From positions 1 through 11,405 of the forward strand of contig JAASSQ010000085.1 in assembly GCA_021767845.1 (NCBI GenBank): a stretch of 11,405 nt of DNA, in the 5' to 3' direction. A program made the translations under genes and the position numbers. Each line of letters opens with the position of its first letter. The first letter of the stretch is position 1. The notes below the pieces were generated by a model. That model saw only the letters and a list, made by a program, of their open reading frames with translations. It was not told the origin of the DNA and ran no database searches. This document shows, piece by piece, positions 1 to 5,577 of the stretch. This DNA comes from Roseovarius sp. GTDB taxonomy: Bacteria > Pseudomonadota > Alphaproteobacteria > Rhodobacterales > Rhodobacteraceae.

Positions 1-1233
1 ATGCGCCCGCGCGGTATCGAGCGCGATCGACAGGCCCAGACCTACCCCGGTGCCGAGGTTCTGGTTGCGGGCGGGTTCGAGACGGGCAAAGGGCTTCAGC
101 GCCTCTTCCCGGCGATCGGGCGGGATGCCCGGCCCGTCATCCTCGACCCGGATGCGCAGCGAGCGGTCGGTGAGCAGCACCGACACCTCGGCCTTGCTGC
201 CGTAGCGCACCGCGTTGTTGATGAGGTTTTCCACCGCGCGGCGAATCCCGCTTTTGCGCATCGGCACGGTGCCCTGGCCCACGGCCTCGACCAGCTCGGC
301 CGGGATTTGCGCGCGCTGGCAATCGGCGACGATCCCCTCGACCAGGGCGACCGGGTCCACATCCTCGGTCTGGCCTTCCTGCGCGCCGCGGGCGAAGGCG
401 AGGAATTCATCCAGCAGGCGTTCCATGTCGGCCACGTCGCGTTCCATCGGCTCTCGGTCCTCGTCATCGAGCATCGACAGGCCGAGCTTGAGCCGGGTGA
501 GCGGCGTGCGCATGTCGTGGCTGACGCCGGACAGCATCAGGGTGCGCTGTTCGATCTGGCGCTCGATCCGGGCGCGCATGTCGAGAAAGGCATTGCCGGC
601 GGCGCGCACCTCGGTCGCGCCGGCGGGCCGGTAGGGCACGTGGCGGCCGCGCCCGAACGCCTCGGCCGCGCGGGCCAGCCGGGTGATCGGCCGCAACTGG
701 TTGCGCAGATAGAGATAGGCGATCACCGTCATAAGCACGCCGAAAAAGACCATGTTCACGAACAGCTGGTGGGCATTGGACGCCGATACGCGCTTGCGGT
801 CGAACTGCATCCGCCACAGCCCCTCGGGCCCGTCGAGATAGAGCCGCACCACGTGATCGTCGGGCAGCTCGATCGCCCGGAGCCGGGGCAGCAGCTCGCG
901 CAGCTCGCGGATCACGATGATCCCGGTGAAGTCGTACCAGCGGCGCAGGTTTTCCTGCGGCAGCGCGTCGGGGGCGACGGGCCGGACGCGGATCTGCAAG
1001 GTGGCCGCAAGCCGCGAGCGGCCGGCCTCCTGCGCGGATTGCTGGCTGGTCAGCAGAACCCGCACCTCGCGCGAGACCGCGCGCGTCATCTGCTCGGTCA
1101 CGCCTTCGAAATGGCGCTGAATGAAGACGACGGCGACGACAAGGAACAGGCTGACCACCGGCAGCAGCAGAATCAGCGCCGCCCGGCCATAAAGGCCGCG
1201 TGGCGTATAGGATTTGAGCCAGCGGAACGACAT
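1..1233 (-). CDS. EnvZ-type osmosensor-like sensor histidine kinase (C-terminus cut by window)
   Basis: This is a membrane sensor kinase that autophosphorylates on His and passes phosphate to a response regulator, probably OmpR-like and outside the window. The 411 visible residues show TM1 at about 19-37, a periplasmic domain at about 38-155, TM2 at about 157-176, HAMP at about 177-230, an H-box SHDMRTPLTRLKL with phospho-acceptor His239, an N-box ENLINNAVRYG at about 335-345, a G1 box EDDGPGIP at about 364-371 and a G2 box GTGVGLGLSIA at about 394-404. Only some 20-40 C-terminal residues should be missing, since E. coli EnvZ has 450 aa. The start at 1233 was chosen because TM1 follows directly; the upstream SD is weak. 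It is divergent from the hydrolase at 1274 with a 40-bp gap. The kinase family is certain; the specific signal is unknown. Confidence 0.9.
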   Translation of the reverse strand, partial: MSFRWLKSYTPRGLYGRAALILLLPVVSLFLVVAVVFIQRHFEGVTEQMTRAVSREVRVLLTSQQSAQEAGRSRLAATLQIRVRPVAPDALPQENLRRWYDFTGIIVIRELRELLPRLRAIELPDDHVVRLYLDGPEGLWRMQFDRKRVSASNAHQLFVNMVFFGVLMTVIAYLYLRNQLRPITRLARAAEAFGRGRHVPYRPAGATEVRAAGNAFLDMRARIERQIEQRTLMLSGVSHDMRTPLTRLKLGLSMLDDEDREPMERDVADMERLLDEFLAFARGAQEGQTEDVDPVALVEGIVADCQRAQIPAELVEAVGQGTVPMRKSGIRRAVENLINNAVRYGSKAEVSVLLTDRSLRIRVEDDGPGIPPDRREEALKPFARLEPARNQNLGTGVGLGLSIALDTARAH

Positions 1234-1273
1234 GGGCTAAACCTAGACGCGCGGCGCAGCGGAAGGAAGAGCG

Positions 1274-2185
1274 ATGACAGCCGAGGCAGAGTTTGATCCC
1301 CCCGTGGGCGTGGCGCAGGACATGGGCCGCGGCATCCGGCGCGTTCTGGCGCCCAACCCCTCGCCGATGACCTTTCGCGGCACCAACACCTATCTGCTGG
1401 GCGAGCGGGGGCTGGCGGTGATCGACCCCGGCCCCGACGATCCCGCGCACCTTGAGGCGATCCTGAACGCGGTGGGTCCGGGCCAGCGGATCACCCATAT
1501 CCTCGTCACCCATGCGCATCTGGATCATTCACCGCTGGCCCGGCAGCTGGCCGAGGCGACAGGGGCGCCGGTGCTGGCCTATGGCGACGCGCGCGCCGGG
1601 CGCAGCGCGGCCATGACCCGGCTGGCCGCCGGCGGGCTGAGCGACGGGGGCGAAGGGCTGGACCTGGAGTTCCAGCCGGATACGGCGCTGCGCGATGGCG
1701 AGGAGATCACCGGCGACGGCTGGACGCTGTGGGCGCATTGGACGCCCGGGCACCTGGGCAATCACATGTGTTTCGCGGCGCGGGGCGCGGTCTTCACCGG
1801 CGACCTGGTGATGGGATGGGCCAGTTCGCTGGTCTCGCCACCCGATGGCGACCTGACGGATTTCATGGCCTCCTGCGCACGGTTGAAGACGATCGGGGCC
1901 GAGGTGTTCCATTCCGGCCACGGCGCCCCGATCGAGGCACCGGGGGCGCGGCTCGACTGGCTGGTCGCGCATCGGCAGGGGCGCGAGGCCGACATCCTGG
2001 CGGCGCTTGGCCGGGGCGCGGCCTCGGCCCGCGAGCTGGCCGGCACGATCTACACCGATACGCCGGCCGCCCTGCTGCCCGCGGCCACCCGCAACGTGCT
2101 GGCGCATCTCATTGATCTCATGGGCAAAGACGCTGTTCGGCCGCTTGATCCCCTGGGGGCGGATGCGCGGTTTGCACGGTGCTGA
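1274..2185 (+). CDS. MBL-fold metallo-hydrolase (LACTB2/glyoxalase II-like)
   Basis: This 303-aa cytosolic metallo-beta-lactamase-fold hydrolase has no signal peptide. The metal-binding set is complete: THAHLDH (His80, His82, Asp84, His85), TPGH His160, FTGD Asp177 and HSGHG His216. The N-terminal PNPSPMTFRGTNTYLLG segment and a C-terminal winged-helix-like tail (about 245-290, with ELAGTIY) match the LACTB2-like subgroup rather than true beta-lactamases. The start at 1274 has a strong GGAAGGAAGAG Shine-Dalgarno. The substrate cannot be told from sequence: members include nucleases, thioesterases and glyoxalase II-like enzymes. It is a host gene just outside the integrated element, and no functional link to the element is visible. 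Confidence 0.88.
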   Translation: MTAEAEFDPPVGVAQDMGRGIRRVLAPNPSPMTFRGTNTYLLGERGLAVIDPGPDDPAHLEAILNAVGPGQRITHILVTHAHLDHSPLARQLAEATGAPVLAYGDARAGRSAAMTRLAAGGLSDGGEGLDLEFQPDTALRDGEEITGDGWTLWAHWTPGHLGNHMCFAARGAVFTGDLVMGWASSLVSPPDGDLTDFMASCARLKTIGAEVFHSGHGAPIEAPGARLDWLVAHRQGREADILAALGRGAASARELAGTIYTDTPAALLPAATRNVLAHLIDLMGKDAVRPLDPLGADARFARC

Positions 2186-2227
2186 CGGGCGGGTTCGGCG
2201 ACGGCGAATTTTTTGTCACAATCCCTC

Positions 2228-2256
2228 TGGACGCCGCATTGGTGTGTTGCTATACG
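2228..2256 (+). promoter_or_regulatory. Possible tRNA-Asn promoter
   Basis: A -35-like TGGACG (2228-2233) and a -10-like TATACG (2251-2256) lie 17 bp apart. They end about 10 bp before the mature tRNA 5' end, in the otherwise empty 81-bp gap after the hydrolase gene. The match to consensus is moderate, so this is inference from position. Confidence 0.35.
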
Positions 2257-2266
2257 GCCTCCGTGT

Positions 2267-2341
2267 TCCGGCGTAGCTCAGCGGTAGAGCAGTTGACTGT
2301 TAATCAATTGGTCGCAGGTTCGATCCCTGCCGCCGGAGCCA
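2267..2341 (+). tRNA. tRNA-Asn (anticodon GTT)
   Basis: A complete cloverleaf is visible. The acceptor stem TCCGGCG pairs with CGCCGGA, followed by discriminator G and an encoded CCA. The D-arm is GCTC/GAGC. The anticodon arm GTTGA-CTGTTAA-TCAAT has anticodon GTT. The T-arm is GCAGG-TTCGATC-CCTGC. The part from the anticodon loop to the 3' end (2297 onward) is duplicated perfectly at 11257-11305. This gene is therefore the integration target: its 5' half is host DNA, and its 3' half is now supplied by the element and keeps the tRNA intact. Confidence 0.97.
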
Positions 2342-2345
2342 AAAT
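2297..2345 (+). repeat. attL: 49-bp direct repeat in the tRNA-Asn 3' half
   Basis: These 49 bp are identical to 11257-11305. Identity begins exactly at the first base of the 7-nt anticodon loop (CTGTTAA), runs through the T-arm, acceptor stem and CCA, and goes 5 bp beyond (AAAAT). The preceding base differs (A here, C at attR). A start at the anticodon loop fits the known habit of tyrosine integrases of crossing over within the anticodon-loop part of tRNA genes. Confidence 0.95.
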
Positions 2346-2406
2346 TCCTCATGAAAACAACGTCTTAGAAAAGGTCCACATCGGGCTTTTTAGGGGGGTT
2401 TCGGCC

Positions 2407-2448
2407 TTGTCACCGGATTTGTCACCGGATTTCGCGCAGCTTGTCACC
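2407..2448 (+). promoter_or_regulatory. Left-end TTGTCACC repeats: candidate integrase arm-type sites
   Basis: Three exact TTGTCACC copies lie at 2407-2414, 2419-2426 and 2441-2448. The first two belong to a 12-bp unit, TTGTCACCGGAT. They sit 62-103 bp inside attL in a 185-bp noncoding end (2346-2530) where I see no gene. The same octamer in the same orientation is clustered at the other end, beside int. Arm-binding by the N-terminal domain of the integrase is the expected use of such repeats in lambda/P4-type systems; that role is inference. Confidence 0.7.
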
Positions 2449-2530
2449 AGTGCAGAATCGGCGCAGCGCGAAGGCGAAAGTTCCCTTCCCGGTAACAGGG
2501 CGCCGGCAGATCGGCGGCATCGGCACCAGA

Positions 2531-2728
2531 TCACGCGGCCTTGATCTGCGCCCGGTATCGCTCGGGATCGAATCGTTCGGCCACCGCCTCGGCCTCGATC
2601 CCGGCCAAGGCGCAAACCGTGCGAAAGTCGGGCGTGTCAAGATAGTCAACGTCCCGGCCCTTCGCGGCGTCGTGCAGCGCCGCGCCTAGCACCGCGCACC
2701 ACAAGCGGCGATCCGGGCATTCGCTCAT
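2531..2728 (-). CDS. 65-aa hypothetical protein, last gene of the element
   Basis: This is a small soluble protein. The start at 2728 was chosen because its ATG overlaps the stop of the preceding gene (ATGA, 2725-2728). Longer in-frame starts reach back into that gene and encode Arg/Gly-rich shadow sequence. It begins MSECPDRRLWCAVLGAALHDAA and has a central DFRTVCALAGIEAEAV stretch (about 35-50) that could form a short helix pair. Short proteins with a DF..VC.LAG core are, from memory, common beside phage-like genes in alphaproteobacteria, but I cannot name a family or function. No helix-turn-helix is evident. It is co-transcribed with terS by position. The function is unknown. Confidence 0.75.
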   Translation of the reverse strand: MSECPDRRLWCAVLGAALHDAAKGRDVDYLDTPDFRTVCALAGIEAEAVAERFDPERYRAQIKAA

Positions 2729-2970
2729 TGCGTCCGAGCGCCCTCGGCTTCCAGCCGCGTCCGCTCGCGCTGCATCTCGATCAGCAGCCGCTTGACGTGA
2801 TCCTGCGCCGCCTGTGCGGCCTCGTGAGGCGTCTTGCCTTCGGCGCGGGCCTTGGCCTCTGCCGCCGGGCCTTCGCGCTTCACAATGCTGTCTGTGAGCG
2901 TGTCCCATGCCGCCAGCATCCGGTCATGCTCCTCGCGGGCGTCGGGTGGCAAGTGATCGCGGCCACTCAT
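2725..2970 (-). CDS. 81-aa hypothetical helical protein downstream of terS
   Basis: The ATG at 2970 overlaps the terS stop by 4 bp (ATGA), so translation is probably coupled. The product is highly charged and largely helical, with a probable amphipathic or coiled-coil segment from about residue 45 to the C-terminus (AAQDHVKRLLIEMQRERTRL). There are no Cys pairs, membrane segments or known catalytic motifs. In a complete phage the large terminase gene usually follows a P27 terS; here this short gene takes its place. It could be a partner of TerS or of the helper terminase, but that is position-based inference only. The family is not recognised. Confidence 0.75.
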   Translation of the reverse strand: MSGRDHLPPDAREEHDRMLAAWDTLTDSIVKREGPAAEAKARAEGKTPHEAAQAAQDHVKRLLIEMQRERTRLEAEGARTQ

Positions 2971-3383
2971 GAGAAATATTCCGGCGCAGCATCAAATGCC
3001 GCGAAGGGGTCGTCGTCATCTTCGGGCGGCGCGGCCTGCACCTTGCTGCGATCCGCAGGCGATGCCCCCAGCTTCCCGAGGCTGGCATTCATCGCGGATA
3101 GCAGCGCAGCCGTGATAGGCTCGCACTTGCGGTGCATCGCGCGCACCTGCGCGATTGCCAGGCAAGCGGTTTCGAGCGCAAAGCGATCCTCGCGCACCAG
3201 CCAGCCCAGGTCGCGTGCAAGTTCCTGCCAGACCGCGCGGGCCTCCTTGTCGAGATAGGTGGGCGGTTTGCCGATCTCGGCCCCGCTGGTCTTTGGCTCA
3301 GACCGAGCGCGGAATCGGTCGGGGTGCTTCCGATCAGCGCCGGTCAACCGGGCCTTGGCGAGCGGTGTTTTCGGTCGTGGCAT
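2967..3383 (-). CDS. terS: Phage terminase small subunit, P27 family
   Basis: This 138-aa DNA-packaging recognition protein is expected to bind a cos or pac site and present DNA to a large terminase. The start at 3383 has a clear GGAGG 5 nt upstream; an in-frame ATG at 3458 lacks such a site. The N-terminus MPRPKTPLAKARLTG, then HPDRFRARSEPK, PPTYLDKEARAVWQELARDL (about 41-60) and REDRFALETACLAIAQV (about 64-80) follow the P27/Terminase_4 pattern. The tail is acidic (EDDDDPFAAFDA). The length is normal for the family. No TerL is encoded, so it would have to work with a helper phage TerL and divert packaging to this element. Its upstream region holds the GC-rich dyad cluster at 3469-3522. Confidence 0.88.
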   Translation of the reverse strand: MPRPKTPLAKARLTGADRKHPDRFRARSEPKTSGAEIGKPPTYLDKEARAVWQELARDLGWLVREDRFALETACLAIAQVRAMHRKCEPITAALLSAMNASLGKLGASPADRSKVQAAPPEDDDDPFAAFDAAPEYFS

Positions 3384-3468
3384 GGGATCCTCCAAAAGTC
3401 TGAAACGGGGATATGTGAACAAGCCTGGGCGGTCGGTTTTGCTGCTTGGCCTTCTCAACTTTCAAATG

Positions 3469-3522
3469 CCCCTAGGGGGGCACGCCCCCGAACCGGAAAC
3501 CGGCACGACGCCGGGGGCGTGC
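3469..3522. other. GC-rich dyad cluster upstream of terS: candidate packaging (cos/pac) site or structured RNA
   Basis: The 213-bp gap between MCP and terS (3384-3596) holds no convincing gene. It contains a perfect 10-bp palindrome, CCCCTAGGGG (3469-3478). One base later a perfect 11-bp inverted repeat begins: GCACGCCCCCG (3480-3490) with CGGGGGCGTGC (3512-3522). The 21-nt loop holds a nested CCGG-AAA-CCGG. There is no T-tract, so a simple intrinsic terminator is unlikely. Cos and pac sites often lie at or near terS and show dyad symmetry, hence the suggestion. A transcript-stabilising hairpin after MCP is the alternative. Confidence 0.45.
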
Positions 3523-3596
3523 ATGGTGCCGCGCGGACCCTCGACCGCCGCACCGTCTGGCATCGGGTAGAAGACAAGCCCTAGCCAGCATCCCCA

Positions 3597-4790
3597 TCAC
3601 GACGCCGGATGCGCCAGCAGCTTGATCGCATTGCTGTCCATCACGTCGCCACCAACCCGGTGATGCGTGTAGAAGCGAACCCAGCCGGGGCGCGTGTATG
3701 GATCTCGCAGCATCCGCATCTCGGTGCGGTCAACGATCAGATAGCCAGCACGCCAATTGCCGAACGCCACAGACACGTTCCCAGCCCCGATAGCGGGCAT
3801 GTCTTCGGCTTCCATCACCGGGTAACCCAAGAGCGTGGGAGGTTGCCCTGCGGCCAAGCTGTCGGCCCAGAGGTGACGGCCATCGGCATCCTTGAGCTTA
3901 CGGATGAAGCTCGCCGTAGTGCGAGACATGACCCAGGCGCACTCGCTCAGGCGGGCGCGATAGGGTGTCCGAACCGCCATCATCAGATTGACCAGGTCGT
4001 CAGTATCAACCGCAGCGGCTGCGCCAGCTTCGACGGTTTGAAGCGTCCCGAAGGCGCGGGAGCTGTCGTCATCCGCGCTTTGCGGAGCGGTCAGAAAACC
4101 CGTGGGCTTGCTGCTGCCATCTCCCGAGAAAAAGGCTGTGCCCTCTTTGACGGCGAACTCGACCGCGATGTTATCGGCGAGCCAAGCTTCAAGGTTGAAT
4201 TGGCTGTCGTCCAGAACCCACTGCGTTGCCTCTGCGTAAACGAATAGCTCGCCCATCGTGGGCTTCACTTCACCCATCTTCGGCGTGTCCGTGATCGAGC
4301 GCGGGTCAGTCTCTGCGGCCCAGCCAGACGAAGCGCCACGCAGGCCGACGATCTTGGAATAGTCCGAGGTCGTCGCACGCTCGACCGTAGCAAGCTGCCG
4401 CATAGGGCTCAGGTCGGCCATCTGGTCAAGGATGACGGCGGAAATCTGTTTCGGGATAGAAGCGCCGCCATCGGCGGACGATCCGCTGCGCATATCCGCG
4501 CGCGGTTGAAGGCCCTCACCCATTTTCCCCGCTTTGAGGAAATCAGTGAAATCCGTCGCGGCGCTGGGTGTGAGCCCCATGGCTTTACCGCCAGAGCCGG
4601 GCGCGCCGCCCATCTGCATCGCGGCCAGCTTGGCGTTGGCATCGTCTGCCGCTGCGCGCAGATCATCCATTTCGGCTTTTTGCGATGCTTTGAAAGACTG
4701 CCAGTCGGCATTGAGATCTTGGAGCAGGGATTTCATGTCGCCGCCTTGCGCGCGCACCGCTTGAATCCCACGGATTTTTGCGTGTTGCAT
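3597..4790 (-). CDS. HK97-fold phage major capsid protein
   Basis: This is the major head protein. With the start at 4790 (SD AAAGGTG, 5 nt spacer) it has 397 aa, close to 385 aa in HK97 gp5. An alternative start is 4736 (MKSLLQDLN, 379 aa). A start at 4970 overlaps the previous gene but adds 60 Arg/Pro-rich residues unlike capsid sequence, so I treat that stretch as leader. The N-terminal 20-60 is coiled coil (delta/scaffold-like). GGASIPKQISAVILDQ (from about 108) and SGDGSSKPTGFLT (about 222-234) are typical of HK97-family capsids, and the C-terminus resembles the capsid P/A domains. No prohead protease, portal or connector gene is present. Hand-counted stretches have lower GC (about 55-58%) than the primase gene (about 70%), which suggests a different origin. 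Confidence 0.9.
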   Translation of the reverse strand: MQHAKIRGIQAVRAQGGDMKSLLQDLNADWQSFKASQKAEMDDLRAAADDANAKLAAMQMGGAPGSGGKAMGLTPSAATDFTDFLKAGKMGEGLQPRADMRSGSSADGGASIPKQISAVILDQMADLSPMRQLATVERATTSDYSKIVGLRGASSGWAAETDPRSITDTPKMGEVKPTMGELFVYAEATQWVLDDSQFNLEAWLADNIAVEFAVKEGTAFFSGDGSSKPTGFLTAPQSADDDSSRAFGTLQTVEAGAAAAVDTDDLVNLMMAVRTPYRARLSECAWVMSRTTASFIRKLKDADGRHLWADSLAAGQPPTLLGYPVMEAEDMPAIGAGNVSVAFGNWRAGYLIVDRTEMRMLRDPYTRPGWVRFYTHHRVGGDVMDSNAIKLLAHPAS

Positions 4791-4952
4791 TTGAACACCT
4801 TTCGTGCTGCCCCTCGGGGCGTTTTCAGTTTTGGGAATATGGCGCAGCGTCTCGCGTGCGGGTTCGGGACTGTCCCGGCGAGGGGCGGGCCAGCGTCTTG
4901 CGTAGCCTTTGCCTCGGGCCACCGGCGCAGCGCGAGGCAATGCGCCGTTGAC
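4791..4952 (-). ncRNA. Structured 5' leader of the capsid gene (candidate cis-RNA)
   Basis: Several perfect stems lie between the promoter-like sequence and the capsid start. An 8-bp stem pairs 4933-4940 with 4909-4916 (TTGCCTCG/CGAGGCAA in the RNA). A 6-bp stem pairs 4941-4946 with 4924-4929 (GGCGCA/TGCGCC). The two interlock, so they are either alternative folds or a pseudoknot. A CGGGA-CAG-TCCCG hairpin lies at 4865-4877. A GCCCCGAGGGGC dyad at 4809-4820 sits just before the SD. The frame is open from 4970, so a 60-residue Arg/Pro-rich N-terminal extension of the capsid is the alternative reading. Confidence 0.4.
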
Positions 4953-4958
4953 GGTATA

Positions 4959-4987
4959 ATAATACCTCATTGCAGCATCCCGTTCAA
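4959..4987 (-). promoter_or_regulatory. Promoter-like sequence driving the capsid gene
   Basis: On the minus strand TTGAAC (4987-4982), a 17-bp spacer and TATTAT (4964-4959) give a near-consensus sigma-70 promoter (4/6 and 5/6 matches). This is an unusually AT-rich patch in GC-rich DNA. The -10 lies in an inverted repeat, GGTAT-N4-ATACC (4953-4966), a possible operator. The predicted start near 4952 would leave an approximately 160-nt leader before the capsid ATG at 4790. The match is seen; activity is inferred. Confidence 0.55.
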
Positions 4988-5230
4988 GCGATTATCGCCG
5001 CGCTCTATTTCGTCGGCCATGTCGCGAAGCCATTCCGCCGCGCCCACCGGGCCGCATGTGTGCCGCGCCAGCGTGACGCCCACGCCAAGAAAGGCGCACG
5101 TCACCTGTTCGTCTGTCATCGCGCCGCCCCGGCGGATGCTCTCGGCGGTCTCGGCCAGCTTCTGAAAGAGGTGGTCGCGGATTTCGTCACGGGTGGTGGT
5201 CTGGTCAGTCATTGGTCGTGGTCCTTTCAT
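4967..5230 (-). CDS. 87-aa hypothetical protein
   Basis: The start at 5230 overlaps the stop of the 116-aa gene (ATGA). An alternative ATG at 5212 (MTDQTTTRDE) has AAAGGA upstream and may be the main start. The protein is helical and soluble. RDEIRDHLFQKLAETAESIR is followed by EQVTCAFLGVGVTLARHTCG and a C-terminal GAAEWLRDMADEIERG helix. There are no catalytic motifs or membrane segments. It lies between the replication genes and the capsid, and its 3' end overlaps the capsid promoter-like sequence. I recognise no function; similar small AEWLRDMADEIE-type proteins occur, from memory, in alphaproteobacterial mobile elements. Confidence 0.75.
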   Translation of the reverse strand: MKGPRPMTDQTTTRDEIRDHLFQKLAETAESIRRGGAMTDEQVTCAFLGVGVTLARHTCGPVGAAEWLRDMADEIERGDNRLNGMLQ

Positions 5231-5577
5231 TTCCAGTTGTCGGGGTTATGCGGATCGTCGGCTTCGCGCCGCCAATCGTCTAAGCCGGTGCTGCCCGCCG
5301 CGTGTCGAGCCTCGGGCCATGCTGCCCGCTCGGCCTCGGCCCTGTCCTGCCCGCCGTCGAATTGGCGGATTGTGGCGCGTTCTTCGTGAAGGTCGCGGGC
5401 GAGTTCGTCAGGCGTCATTTCAGGATCAGAAGCGCGCACCGTTCCCACTTTTCCTACACTTCCTGCTTTTTCGGCCCCTGCATGGCGATCTGTAGGAAGT
5501 GTAGGAAGTGTAGGAAGCCCCCGGCGTTCCCGCGCTTCATGCAGCGCCGCCTTGGCGTCGAAGGCAAAGCCGCTCAT
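5227..5577 (-). CDS. 116-aa hypothetical protein with PTL repeat and EERATIRQFDGG motif
   Basis: The start at 5577 overlaps the primase stop (ATGA); a longer frame upstream is shadow sequence within the primase gene. The N-terminus is MSGFAFDAKAALHEARERRG. It is followed by LPTLPTLPT (about 21-29), a short linker and GSVGKVGTV (about 40-48), then MTPDELARDLHEERATIRQFDGGQDRAEAERAAW, which matches a C-terminal motif I recall from replication-associated proteins of alphaproteobacterial elements. The tail is acidic and Trp-containing. The two low-complexity peptides are encoded by 9-bp DNA repeats in opposite orientation (5440-5517), so the DNA itself may be under selection there. The coupling suggests a role in replication; function unproven. 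Confidence 0.8.
   Translation of the reverse strand: MSGFAFDAKAALHEARERRGLPTLPTLPTDRHAGAEKAGSVGKVGTVRASDPEMTPDELARDLHEERATIRQFDGGQDRAEAERAAWPEARHAAGSTGLDDWRREADDPHNPDNWK
5440..5517. repeat. Inverted pair of 9-bp iteron-like arrays inside a coding region (candidate origin)
   Basis: On the plus strand GTAGGAAGT occurs at 5492-5500 and 5501-5509, with an 8/9 copy at 5510-5518. Across a 25-bp spacer lie inverted copies of decreasing quality: ACTTCCTGC (5458-5466, 8/9), TTTTCCTAC (5449-5457, 7/9) and a weak unit at 5440-5448. A 14-bp stretch, TTCCTACACTTCCT (5451-5464), is an exact inverse of AGGAAGTGTAGGAA in the right array. The array starts about 60 bp after the primase stop. Iteron-like arrays next to a replication-initiator gene are typical of origins. 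The reading is inference. Confidence 0.55.

Noticed and set aside
1..1296. Long plus-strand ORF (431 aa) opposite the histidine kinase
   Set aside because: It is antisense to a gene with all kinase boxes; its protein is His/Arg/Gly-rich shadow sequence of GC-rich DNA.
464..1528. 354-aa minus-strand ORF spanning the kinase and hydrolase junction
   Set aside because: It covers two divergent genes in wrong frames and is rich in Ala/Arg; no motif.
2211..2220. TTGTCAC upstream of tRNA-Asn as another arm site
   Set aside because: It is a single 7-bp match in host DNA outside the element; likely chance.
2349..2649. Small ORFs on both strands at the left end
   Set aside because: They cross the repeat array and the 65-aa gene in wrong frames, lack ribosome sites and show no family features; 2346-2530 is better read as an att arm.
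4790..4970. Capsid start at 4970 as the main start
   Set aside because: The extra 60 residues are Arg/Pro-rich and unlike HK97 capsids, a promoter-like sequence overlaps that start, and ATGs with SDs at 4790 and 4736 give the normal length.
5440..5517. CRISPR-like array
   Set aside because: The units are only 9 bp, tandem with no spacers, and part of the array is inverted; no cas genes.
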